Assembly (NCBI GenBank): GCA_944324465.1
Contig: CALUWI010000010.1
Coordinates: forward strand, 1 to 64,000
Direction of reading: 5' to 3'
DNA from: an uncultured Mucispirillum sp.
Lineage (GTDB): Bacteria; Chrysiogenota; Deferribacteres; Deferribacterales; Mucispirillaceae
DNA: 64,000 bases
The translations under genes were made by a program, and so were the position numbers. Shown here piece after piece: positions 27,067-35,535 of the stretch; the stretch's first letter is position 1, and each line of letters opens with the position of its first letter. The notes beneath the pieces are model-generated. The model saw nothing but the letters and a program-made list of their open reading frames with translations, did no database searches and was not told the DNA's origin.

Positions 27067-28611
27067 TTATTCGCAGCACTCATCTGTTAAAGGTATTGTA
27101 ACAGTAACAATTGTGTACTGGTTTAATTCTGACTGTATTTCAATATTTCCTTTGTGTGCTTTTATAATCCTTGCAACAATAGAAAGTCCAAGACCAGTGC
27201 CAGGGTATTCTTTTTTAGCATTTGAACCTCTGTGAAACCTTTCAAAAAGTTTTGAGATATCTTCTTTAGTAATACCTATGCCGTAGTCTTTAAAAGTAAG
27301 AATATAGTTATCCTCTTCTTTTCTGCCGTTAATTTCTATAACGCCGCTTTCTTTTGAATATTTAATTGCATTAGATAATATATTTGATATAGCAATAGAA
27401 AATGTTTCACCATCTACATTAATAGTGTATGGCTCAATATTCTGCACAATCTGCAGATTTTTTCCTATTATATCTATTTCATTATTATATATTAAGTCCT
27501 GTATTAAATAATCTATCTGTATAGGAATAGGGTGATATGTATGCTGGTCATGCTCTAAGCGGCTTAATGTAATAATATCATTAAACATATTTTTTAATAC
27601 ATTTACATTATGCTTTAAAGCTGATGTAAATTTTTCACGCATATCAGATTGTTCCAGAACTCGTTCATCATTTAAAAGTTCAGAATATGAAAGTATTTTT
27701 GTAAGAGGTGTGCGTATTTCATGAGCAACAGAATCAAGCAAATCTGATTTTAAATTATTTAAGCTGTCTAGTTTTTCATTTTTTAATTCTAACTCTTTAA
27801 CTAAATCAATATATTTAGAAACTGCCTGCTGCAGATTATTTTTTAAGATTTCTTCATTATTAACAATCTGCAGGCTCATCTGGTCAAAAGCAAGAGATAA
27901 GTTTTCTATTTCATCATCTGTTTTTATATTTGTTTCTTCCCGCACTCCCTGCCGCATCGCATCTGCTGCTTTCTGCAGTGTTCTTAAATGCCTTATTACA
28001 AGTATATAAATAGAAAAACTTATGCTTACAATCAATATAATAAGCCCTATAATTACAGCATAGGAAGTGATTTTATTACTGCTTGCAATAGAGTTTTCCA
28101 TTTCTTCTAGTGGAAATTCAATAGATATTAAGCCGCGGACATCATCTATCCTGTAGTCCTGGTTATCATGGCAGGCAAGGCAGGACTGGTTAATATAAAG
28201 AGGTGCTGCATACCTGTAGAATTTATTTTTATTATCATCAATATGCACATCGGCATATTCCATAAGGTCTTCGTTTTCTATTTTTTTAAGAGCATATTTT
28301 TCAAAGTTATTTGGAGCATTTTCTGGGTTTACAAGTTTATCACTTGTAATATGAAATTTAAATGTAGCCATATGGTCTGCATATTTTGCCAGCTCTTTTG
28401 TAACAACAGCAGGCACAGGGTCAACAGCATCTCTGTTATCTGCTACCCACTGCCTTGTAACAACTATCATTTGATAAATTGCCTGAGCACGAATATGTGC
28501 CTGTTCTCTAACTGTTTCCTGCTGGTTTTTCCAAAGCAGAGTAATAGCAGGTATAGAAACTATTAATACAACAATACAAATTATTAGTATAATTTTACTC
28601 ATTAACCGCAT
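27067..28611 (-). CDS. Sensor histidine kinase with haem-motif (DUF3365/Tll0287-like) sensor
   Basis: The product is 514 aa. A membrane helix lies at about 6-26, and the periplasmic domain (about 28-180) contains 'CLACH' at 144-148, a c-type haem site of Tll0287-like domains. A second helix lies at about 184-206, then HAMP, a HisKA box with His297 in 'SVAHEIRTPL', and a HATPase with 'GTGLGLSIV' near the end. The gene lies 38 nt after napH on the same strand and so is probably the last gene of the nap operon. It may sense redox state or nitrogen oxides. No response regulator is adjacent. Confidence 0.9.
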   Translation of the reverse strand: MRLMSKIILIICIVVLIVSIPAITLLWKNQQETVREQAHIRAQAIYQMIVVTRQWVADNRDAVDPVPAVVTKELAKYADHMATFKFHITSDKLVNPENAPNNFEKYALKKIENEDLMEYADVHIDDNKNKFYRYAAPLYINQSCLACHDNQDYRIDDVRGLISIEFPLEEMENSIASSNKITSYAVIIGLIILIVSISFSIYILVIRHLRTLQKAADAMRQGVREETNIKTDDEIENLSLAFDQMSLQIVNNEEILKNNLQQAVSKYIDLVKELELKNEKLDSLNNLKSDLLDSVAHEIRTPLTKILSYSELLNDERVLEQSDMREKFTSALKHNVNVLKNMFNDIITLSRLEHDQHTYHPIPIQIDYLIQDLIYNNEIDIIGKNLQIVQNIEPYTINVDGETFSIAISNILSNAIKYSKESGVIEINGRKEEDNYILTFKDYGIGITKEDISKLFERFHRGSNAKKEYPGTGLGLSIVARIIKAHKGNIEIQSELNQYTIVTVTIPLTDECCE

Positions 28612-28649
28612 AGTTTACTATACCTTATTTAGTTTTATATTTCAATAAC

Positions 28650-29444
28650 TTAATGTGATTTAAAATAAAGAGTAGGCCTTTTTTTATTATCAGGACATGC
28701 AGAAATACATTCTCCGCAGTTATTGCATGCAGAAGAAAGATTATCTGTTTTAGGGTCTAATATCATAGGGCATACCTGAACACATTTCTGGCACTCAGAG
28801 CAGCTGCCAGAATATTCCACATGCATGGAAAATTTTGACTGCATAAGGCTTAAGCATGTTCCTGTTGGACACACATATCTGCACCACACTCTATATCCAA
28901 AGAAAAACTCAATAATAACAAGTACTGGAAGCAGTATAAATTCTGCAGTAATGTATGTATATTTTATTAAAAGCACTGCCTGAGAGCTCATAATAGATGG
29001 TGGAGAGATAAGATACATTAAAGGAATACCTAATATTCCTACAATAATAAGTCCTATAATAAATACACCAAGTCTTGATATATTAGCTTTTCGTTTTATT
29101 TCTGGGTTATATTTTGGCTTTAATGGTTTCATTTTTAATTTTTTTCTTAATTTTTCAAAACCATCAAGCATAAGATAGTAAGGACACGCCCAGCTGCACC
29201 ATACTCTGCCAAAAAATATAACTATTAATGCAGGAATAGCCACAGAAGCAAGCATAATAGGGCGAACACTGTGAGAAATAAATAGAGCCTGCAGCACAGC
29301 AACAGGGTCAGAAATAGAAAGTCCGCCAATATCAAGAGAAATATATGTGCCTTTTATAAAATATATTTCAAGCAGATTAAGCACAGGAACAATAAATAAC
29401 GGAGCTAAAAAAATAAACTGCAATACTTTTCTAAATTTCTGCAT
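28650..29444 (-). CDS. napH: NapH-type membrane ferredoxin, quinol dehydrogenase module
   Basis: The product is about 264 aa. I use the ATG at 29444, because an in-frame TTG at 29456 has no properly spaced RBS. Four to five membrane helices carry the paired cytoplasmic motifs 'CSWACP' and 'CRYVCP'. Two [4Fe-4S] motifs lie at the C-terminus ('CSECQKCVQVCP' and 'CNNCGECISACP'). With NapG it should pass electrons from menaquinol to NapA, which matters here because no NapC is encoded nearby. It starts 1 nt after napG. Confidence 0.92.
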   Translation of the reverse strand: MQKFRKVLQFIFLAPLFIVPVLNLLEIYFIKGTYISLDIGGLSISDPVAVLQALFISHSVRPIMLASVAIPALIVIFFGRVWCSWACPYYLMLDGFEKLRKKLKMKPLKPKYNPEIKRKANISRLGVFIIGLIIVGILGIPLMYLISPPSIMSSQAVLLIKYTYITAEFILLPVLVIIEFFFGYRVWCRYVCPTGTCLSLMQSKFSMHVEYSGSCSECQKCVQVCPMILDPKTDNLSSACNNCGECISACPDNKKRPTLYFKSH

Positions 29445-29445
29445 A

Positions 29446-30069
29446 TTATTTACCAATCCTTTTTAAGTAATGGAAATATCCTGCTGTATCAGCATCAGGC
29501 ATACCTTTTGGTATAACAGCTATAGCTTTCACAGGCTTAATAGGGCATCTTTCAACACATAAGCCGCAGCCTGTGCATTTATCTGTAATAGTAGGTATTA
29601 TACCGTCTTTTAAGTAAATTGCTTCTTCTCTTAATGGGCATGAATTTAAGCAGGAATTGCATAATGCCATACTGCCTGTTGCCTCTATTTCACCAGATTC
29701 TACTTTTGAATAAAGATAATTCATACAAGTATCTTCATTGATTCTTGCAACACCTATTGCAACCTGATGCATTTCAACCGTTGAGCTGTCTATTGCTCCA
29801 GTAGGGCATACACTTGTGCATTTCATACATAACTGACATCCTGCAATATCTGCATAAATATAAGGAGTGCCTATTTCGCCATTTTTTGTAGCAGAAGAAC
29901 GGCGTAATACTCTATATGGGCATGCTTCCACACATCTTGCACATCTAACGCAAAGTTTCATAAACATTTCTTCATTGCAAGAACCTGGTGGACGCATACG
30001 GTTTATTTGGTATGAACTTTTAAGTGGAAAATTGTTTAATGTATTTTTTATACTTTCCCAGATACTCAT
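29446..30069 (-). CDS. napG: NapG-type 4x[4Fe-4S] ferredoxin
   Basis: The product is 207 aa with four Fe-S motifs: 'CVRCARCVEACP' near 38, 'CQLCMKCTSVCP' near 80, 'CNSCLNSCP' near 137 and 'CTGCGLCVERCP' near 166. It is the electron-transfer partner of NapH. Unlike typical NapG it has no visible twin-arginine leader. The N-terminus is short and moderately polar, so export would need another route or it works on the cytoplasmic side. It overlaps napD by 4 nt. Confidence 0.9.
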   Translation of the reverse strand: MSIWESIKNTLNNFPLKSSYQINRMRPPGSCNEEMFMKLCVRCARCVEACPYRVLRRSSATKNGEIGTPYIYADIAGCQLCMKCTSVCPTGAIDSSTVEMHQVAIGVARINEDTCMNYLYSKVESGEIEATGSMALCNSCLNSCPLREEAIYLKDGIIPTITDKCTGCGLCVERCPIKPVKAIAVIPKGMPDADTAGYFHYLKRIGK

Positions 30070-30377
30070 TGCAGCCTTTTCCTGGTAAATGGTTTATTAA
30101 TATCAAAATCAGGAACTTCACCGCCAGATAAAACTTTTTCTACTTCATCACCAAAGTGAAAAGCAAAATGTGCTAAATCAACAATAAAATCTTTTTCTTT
30201 GAAATCCTGCTCTATATCTTCTATTTCTTTATTATTTTCAGCTTCAATAGTTATTACCATTTTGCCATGTTCTATATCCTGCTGGTGAGTTTCTATATTT
30301 TCATATTTTTGTAATAACTTTAAAACTTCATCGTATTTTTTTTCATTAAAATATAATACGCTTGCTGCAATAATCAT
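30066..30377 (-). CDS. napD: NapD chaperone for NapA
   Basis: The product is 103 aa. The fold and motifs fit NapD: 'IIAASVLYFNEKKYDEVLKLLQ', 'GKMVITIEAENNKEI', 'VDLAHFAFHFGDEVE'. NapD binds the Tat leader of NapA and prevents export before the molybdenum cofactor is inserted. It lies 75 nt after napA, separated by a strong hairpin. Confidence 0.9.
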   Translation of the reverse strand: MIIAASVLYFNEKKYDEVLKLLQKYENIETHQQDIEHGKMVITIEAENNKEIEDIEQDFKEKDFIVDLAHFAFHFGDEVEKVLSGGEVPDFDINKPFTRKRLQ

Positions 30378-30403
30378 ATATCACCATAATATAATATATT
30401 GAA

Positions 30404-30433
30404 CCCTGCTGATGGAGGGGATAATCAGCAGGG
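30404..30433 (-). other. Intercistronic hairpin between napA and napD
   Basis: CCCTGCTGAT (30404-30413) pairs perfectly with ATCAGCAGGG (30424-30433) around a 10-nt loop. It lies just after the napA stop and lacks a U tract, so mRNA processing or 3' protection of napM-napA is more likely than termination. Confidence 0.55.
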
Positions 30434-30452
30434 CTCATGTAATATGGGTTTT

Positions 30453-32918
30453 CTAGCTGAATGTAGGGTTATCCAGTTCCTCTTTTGTAACTACATATCT
30501 ATCATCAACTTTTTCTGGTCCGCTGACTTTTGTTATTTTAACAGCAGAAACTTTATAATCTGGTTCACCTGATGTTGCATCAACTACATCGCTGCATATA
30601 AAGTTAACCATACGGCTGCCTTTTTGGTCATGCATAGGGATAAAGCATACACCTTCAAGAGTCATATTAACTATTTTTACAGGTAATATGTTTACACCGC
30701 GTACACTTTCTACTCTTACCATATCGCCCTGAGTTAGTCCAAGTTTTTTAGCATCATTAACATGTATCTCAATGTATGAGTTAGGGTGAGCTGAAGCAGT
30801 TTCTGGTATACGCATAGTCATAGTGCCTGTGTGCCACTGTTCAATAACACGACCTGTTGTCATTAAGAATGGATATTCTTTTGAGATTTTTTCACTGGCT
30901 TTTGGTTCAGCATCTCTCATAAATACATTAACTTTACCGTCTGGTCTGCCGTAGAAATACATATCAGCATCAGCAGGTATTTTTAAGCCGTATTTTGCAG
31001 GGTTGTCAAAAATAGGGTCCATTCCTCTAACATATCTTTTATATGTGCCTGGATGGTCTTCAGAAGGGCATGGCCACTGAACACCTGTTGTAGATTCTTT
31101 AAGTCTTTTATAAGTAGCACCTGCAAGAGTTTTTTCACTGTTTGCTGTGCAGCCTATATAGTCATTCCAAGCCATTTCTGCCATTTTAACTATATCTTCT
31201 TCATTGCTCCATGCAATATATTTTTCAAGTCCCATTCTTTTAGCAATCTGGCATGCAATCCAAAGGTCTGGTTTAGTGCCGGCTGGTGCTTCTACAGCTT
31301 TTTGTGTTAAGAAACTTCTTCTTTCAGAGCAGCCGTATACACCGCCTTTTTCATATAAAAATGCTGCAGGAAGAACAACTGATGCAAGCTGGGCTGTTCT
31401 TGTTGGGAATATGTCTATTACAACAGTGAAAGCATTTTTCATATTAGGTATAAATTTATTTAAGTTTGGCAGTGATTGTGCTGGGTTAGTAGTAGATATA
31501 ATAATAGCTTTTACTGGTTTATCTTTTTCATTTTCACCACCAAGGATTGAGAAAAGTTTCACAGCAGGAAAGCCTGGTTTTGGATTAATAGCTTTTGTTG
31601 GGTTGATGCAGTGTTCTGCAACTTTCCAGTAAGATTCTACATGTTTTCTCCATGGTTCAACTGCCACTGGTTTACAGCCTGGTAAAAGGTGAGAAAGAGA
31701 GCCTGTTTCCCTAACACCACCGCAGGCATTTGGCTGACCTGTTAATGAGAATGAATCTGCACCAGGTTTACCAAAGTTACCAGTAATTACATGAAGATTG
31801 TGGATAAGGTTGTTAGCCCACACACCGTTTGAACGCTGGTTTAAGCCCATGCACCAAAGTGACATTGTTGCACCGCTTTTTGCAAACCATTCTGCAGCCT
31901 GTTTTACAGAAGCTGCTGGGCATCCTGTAACTTTTTCCACATATTCTGGAGTGTATTTATCTATAAATTTAATATATTCATCAAAAGATGAAGCTTTTGA
32001 GCCATCACCTGAAGTAAATCTTGCATGTTTAGAGATAAATTCTTTATCATGCCAGTTATTTTTAATAATTTCTCTAGCCATACCATTAAATATTGCTAAA
32101 TCTGTTCCTGGCAGAGATGGCATCCATAAATCAGCAATATTTGAAGTTTGAGTTTTTCTTGGTTCGCATACAATAATTTTTACATCAGGATTTTCTTTTT
32201 TATATCTTGCAATTCTTCTAAAAAGAATAGGGTGAGCTTCTGATGTATTAGAGCCAGTTAAAAATATACATTTTGCTTTTTCTATATCTTCATAAGCACC
32301 AGCTGGCTCATCTGAGCCTAATGATGAAAGGTATCCTGCAACAGCAGAAGCCATACATAATCTTGGGTTACCATCCATCATATTTGAACCAAAGCCGCCT
32401 TTCCATATTTTATTAAAAGTATAGCTTTCTTCTGTTGTGCATTGACCAGAGCCATAATATGCAACAGAATCATAACCGTATTTTTTATGGAATTCTTTAA
32501 ATTTTGTTTCTATTAAAGTAAGAGCTTCGTCCCATGAAGCTGGCTCTAATTTACCATTTTTTCTAATAAGAGGAGTAGTTAATCTATCTGGGTGGTATGC
32601 AACTTTCCATATATTCATACCTTTAATACATAAAAAGCCTCTAGTATTTGTTTTAGAATCTACATTACCTTTTATAGCAACCATTTTGCCGTTTTTAACA
32701 CCAACATAAATACTGCAGCCTGTACCACACATACGGCATACACCTTTTACCCATTTATCTACTTCCTGAGTAGATACTGCCTGAGCTGTAGATGCAGGTG
32801 CCTGTTCAGCAGGTGCTTGAGCTGTTTCTTTTTTCTTACATCCTAATGTAATGCCAGCTGCTGCCGCTGCACTTGCAGCAAGTGATGTTTTTATTAAATT
32901 TCTTCTTGAAATATCCAT
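30453..32918 (-). CDS. napA: Periplasmic nitrate reductase catalytic subunit NapA
   Basis: The product is 821 aa. A Tat leader (SRRNLIK) is followed by Cys61, Cys64, Cys68 and Cys97 for the [4Fe-4S] cluster, and Cys188 in 'NPRLCMASA' as the molybdenum ligand of the bis-MGD cofactor. It reduces nitrate to nitrite in the periplasm. The leader ends in 'LGCKKK' plus a Pro/Ala/Gln linker, which could mean lipid attachment at Cys27. The operon order napM-A-D-G-H matches the sulfate-reducer type and lacks NapB. Confidence 0.95.
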   Translation of the reverse strand: MDISRRNLIKTSLAASAAAAAGITLGCKKKETAQAPAEQAPASTAQAVSTQEVDKWVKGVCRMCGTGCSIYVGVKNGKMVAIKGNVDSKTNTRGFLCIKGMNIWKVAYHPDRLTTPLIRKNGKLEPASWDEALTLIETKFKEFHKKYGYDSVAYYGSGQCTTEESYTFNKIWKGGFGSNMMDGNPRLCMASAVAGYLSSLGSDEPAGAYEDIEKAKCIFLTGSNTSEAHPILFRRIARYKKENPDVKIIVCEPRKTQTSNIADLWMPSLPGTDLAIFNGMAREIIKNNWHDKEFISKHARFTSGDGSKASSFDEYIKFIDKYTPEYVEKVTGCPAASVKQAAEWFAKSGATMSLWCMGLNQRSNGVWANNLIHNLHVITGNFGKPGADSFSLTGQPNACGGVRETGSLSHLLPGCKPVAVEPWRKHVESYWKVAEHCINPTKAINPKPGFPAVKLFSILGGENEKDKPVKAIIISTTNPAQSLPNLNKFIPNMKNAFTVVIDIFPTRTAQLASVVLPAAFLYEKGGVYGCSERRSFLTQKAVEAPAGTKPDLWIACQIAKRMGLEKYIAWSNEEDIVKMAEMAWNDYIGCTANSEKTLAGATYKRLKESTTGVQWPCPSEDHPGTYKRYVRGMDPIFDNPAKYGLKIPADADMYFYGRPDGKVNVFMRDAEPKASEKISKEYPFLMTTGRVIEQWHTGTMTMRIPETASAHPNSYIEIHVNDAKKLGLTQGDMVRVESVRGVNILPVKIVNMTLEGVCFIPMHDQKGSRMVNFICSDVVDATSGEPDYKVSAVKITKVSGPEKVDDRYVVTKEELDNPTFS

Positions 32919-32932
32919 ATTAATAGCCCCCT

Positions 32933-33340
32933 TTATTTAGTATGAACAGGTTTTGCTTCTTTTGTAACAGTAAAGCTGTGAACTTTATGACATGCAGAGC
33001 ATACAAGTCCATAATCTGCACTTTCTGTTTTTCTATTAATAACTGTTGTTTCTGTTGGGTGACATGATAAACATATATTAATATTAGAATCTGCTTTAAA
33101 TGTAGATTCTTCACCGTGACATGTAACACATTTTACACTGTTTAATCCATGCATAGAATCTGCCCATTCCTGATAAGCTGTTGGGTCTGCAGGTATTTCT
33201 TCAGTGCTGCCTGGAGCATGGCATACAGCACAGTCTTTACCTTCCATTGGTAGTGGGTGTTCTACTGCTTCTGTTTGAGCAAAAGACACAGAAAAAATAA
33301 GTGTAAATAAAAGTGTTAGAAATATGATAGATTGTTTCAT
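32933..33340 (-). CDS. napM: Tetrahaem cytochrome c NapM
   Basis: The product is about 135 aa. The ATG at 33340 is preceded by GGAGG; an in-frame TTG upstream would include that RBS. A signal peptide (to about residue 21) leads into four haem motifs: CAVCH, CVTCH, CLSCH and CSACH. A small periplasmic tetrahaem cytochrome next to napA matches NapM of napCMADGH operons. It should deliver electrons to NapA in place of NapB. Confidence 0.85.
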   Translation of the reverse strand: MKQSIIFLTLLFTLIFSVSFAQTEAVEHPLPMEGKDCAVCHAPGSTEEIPADPTAYQEWADSMHGLNSVKCVTCHGEESTFKADSNINICLSCHPTETTVINRKTESADYGLVCSACHKVHSFTVTKEAKPVHTK

Positions 33341-33428
33341 ACATTCCTCCAAATGATTTGCTTACACTAGTAATATATCATATATTATGAAAATATGTTG
33401 TTAAGTTTGTCATTATGGAGAAAAATTA

Positions 33429-33448
33429 TGTAAAGATAAATCTTTACA
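33429..33448. promoter_or_regulatory. 20-bp palindrome in the napM/nitrite reductase intergenic region
   Basis: TGTAAAGAT-AA-ATCTTTACA is a perfect inverted repeat with 9-nt arms. It lies 89-108 nt upstream of napM and 84-103 nt upstream of the nitrite reductase, so it is well placed to control both divergent units. The binding protein is unknown. Confidence 0.5.
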
Positions 33449-33531
33449 ATTTTTGCAGCACTTTTGCAACACATTTACTTTATTGCATGTATGCTATAGT
33501 TATAAAAATAATATCTTATGAGGAGGATGTT

Positions 33532-35391
33532 ATGAAGAAAACGCTAAAATATTCAGTAATGGCTTTTATCACAGCTTTATTATTTGTTGTTGCATCTGCA
33601 TGTACAAATAATAGTGGGGCTGCTTCTGCACAAGCATCAGATAATGCAGTAGTTAAAGCAAGCTATGATAGAGGAGCATTAGCTGCATCAAAAGCTGATT
33701 TTACTCTTGCTGCAGAAAAAGTAAAATCACAAACTGGAAAAACTGATAAAGCAACTTGTTTTTCCTGCCACGAAGGTGTAAGTGAACTTCACACAAGGGG
33801 AGCACACAAAGATTTAGACTGTACTAACTGCCACTTTGACATTACAGCAGAACATACAGAAACTCCTACACCAGAAAACAGACCAAAAGTTAATATGAAT
33901 TGGGAAGCATGCGGACAATGTCACGATAACCAAATGCATTCATTCTTAGAAGTTGGCAAACACAGACCAGCTCGTTTTGAAAAATCTAACTTCAACGGCC
34001 GTTCTCCAAACCCAGCATGGGATAAACTGATGGCTCCTTATGGTTTTACAAAAGAACACGCTGCTACTCGTTCTCACGCATTAATGCTTATTGACCAGTT
34101 TGCAGTTGACAGAGCATTCGGTGGTCAATTCCAGCCAAAAAATGGATGGAATTATATCTTTGAAGCAGGTCCAGTTTGGGATGTATTATATGATGCAAAA
34201 GAAAAAGATCCTAATTTTAAAGACCTTCCACAAACTGCAAGGGCTGTTAATCCAGTTTGTATGAACTGTAAAACTATGGACCATATGCTTGACTGGGCAT
34301 ATCTTGGCGAACCAAATCCAAAAGCTAAATGGTCAAGACTTTCTAATCCAGTTGAAATGGCTAAAAATATGAACCATGCTCTTAACTGTTTCTTCTGCCA
34401 TGACCCACACTCTGCAGAGCCACGCATTGTTAGAGATGCTTTAATTGAAGCAATGACAAGTGATGCTGATTATGCTAAAAATAACCTGTATCAATCTGAT
34501 CCTAATAAAGTTAAAGCAGAAGTTCGTGTTATTACTACAAGAAGCATGTTTGCTGATGAAAATGAGCCAAAAATGATTAGAAAAATTGCTATTCTTCCTA
34601 AAGATGACCCAAGAAGACAAACTTTACAGTGTGCTCAGTGCCACGTAGAATATAACTGTGGAGCAGGAACTGATTTAGGCACAGGCAAACCGGTAACTAT
34701 GGCAGACCCTAGAACTAACCATTTTCCACTTAAAAATGCACTTGCATTATATGACCACTACTTTGTAAACTTAAAATTTGCTGACTTTAAAAATAAATTT
34801 TCTGGTGCAATGCTTTGGAAAGGTCAGCACCCGGAATTTGAAACATATTACAACTCTATCCACGATAAAGCTGGCGTATCATGTGTTCAATGTCACATGG
34901 AAGCAGTTGAAAAAGATGGCAAATTAGAATATACTTCGCACTTTGTTCAATCACCAAGATATATACTTGATGCTACATGCTTAACTTCTGACTGTCATGG
35001 CACAGGTGCAGAAAAACATGCTAACTGGCAGGGTAAAGATGCTGAATATGTAAAAGTTTCTACTAACTGGACACCAGAAGATGCAAAATATTCTATTGAC
35101 TCTATTAAAACTTATACTACTGGTAAAATGAGAAAAGCTGAATTTTGGCTTGCTCAATTAATAGATACAATAGCATTAGCAGAACGCTTAGGTGTTGATA
35201 AAGCTACATTAGATGCAGCAAGAACTCAACATACAAAAGCTCATATCCTTTGGGAATACTGGACTGCAGAAAACTCTGACGGCTTCCATAACCCAGCACT
35301 TGCCAGAGAATCATTAACTCAATCAATTAATGAATCTATGAAAGGCTATGATATGCTTGATGCAGCTATGAAAAAAATGGCAGCAAAATAA
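33532..35391 (+). CDS. Octahaem nitrite reductase (ONR family), ammonia-forming
   Basis: The product is 619 aa. The ATG at 33532 follows AGGAGG; an earlier in-frame start would hide the leader, which ends 'VASAC' (probable lipoprotein). Haem motifs in order are CFSCH (76), CTNCH (97), CGQCH (127), CMNCK (243, the catalytic lysine-ligated haem), CFFCH (286), CAQCH (367), CVQCH (451) and an unusual CX4CH (483-489). Catalytic Tyr374 in 'HVEYNC' and the 'HPEFE' His near 433 match the NrfA/ONR active site. Haem 4, not haem 1, carries Lys, and a Tyr-x-Cys pair is present, both ONR traits. It reduces nitrite to ammonium in the periplasm. Confidence 0.9.
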   Translation: MKKTLKYSVMAFITALLFVVASACTNNSGAASAQASDNAVVKASYDRGALAASKADFTLAAEKVKSQTGKTDKATCFSCHEGVSELHTRGAHKDLDCTNCHFDITAEHTETPTPENRPKVNMNWEACGQCHDNQMHSFLEVGKHRPARFEKSNFNGRSPNPAWDKLMAPYGFTKEHAATRSHALMLIDQFAVDRAFGGQFQPKNGWNYIFEAGPVWDVLYDAKEKDPNFKDLPQTARAVNPVCMNCKTMDHMLDWAYLGEPNPKAKWSRLSNPVEMAKNMNHALNCFFCHDPHSAEPRIVRDALIEAMTSDADYAKNNLYQSDPNKVKAEVRVITTRSMFADENEPKMIRKIAILPKDDPRRQTLQCAQCHVEYNCGAGTDLGTGKPVTMADPRTNHFPLKNALALYDHYFVNLKFADFKNKFSGAMLWKGQHPEFETYYNSIHDKAGVSCVQCHMEAVEKDGKLEYTSHFVQSPRYILDATCLTSDCHGTGAEKHANWQGKDAEYVKVSTNWTPEDAKYSIDSIKTYTTGKMRKAEFWLAQLIDTIALAERLGVDKATLDAARTQHTKAHILWEYWTAENSDGFHNPALARESLTQSINESMKGYDMLDAAMKKMAAK

Positions 35392-35402
35392 TAAAATATA
35401 GT

Positions 35403-35438
35403 AAAACAGGGTAAATTCATTTTACCCTGTTTTTTTTG
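35403..35438 (+). terminator. Rho-independent terminator of the nitrite reductase gene
   Basis: AAAACAGGGTAAA (35403-35415) pairs perfectly with TTTACCCTGTTTT (35421-35433) around TTCAT, running into eight or more T residues to 35438. Confidence 0.92.
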
Positions 35439-35535
35439 ACTGTGTAGAAAAATTGGACACTTGATTATTTCTTGTTCATTTTATAAATAATTTATTATAT
35501 ATAAGTTCTTTATAAAATATCCAAGGAATGTTCTG

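Noticed and set aside
31053-32151. Several plus-strand reading frames
   Set aside because: All are shadows opposite napA and have no family resemblance or RBS.
33532-35391. Pentahaem NrfA
   Set aside because: Eight haem sites, Lys ligation on the fourth site, and a Tyr-x-Cys pair fit the octahaem family better.
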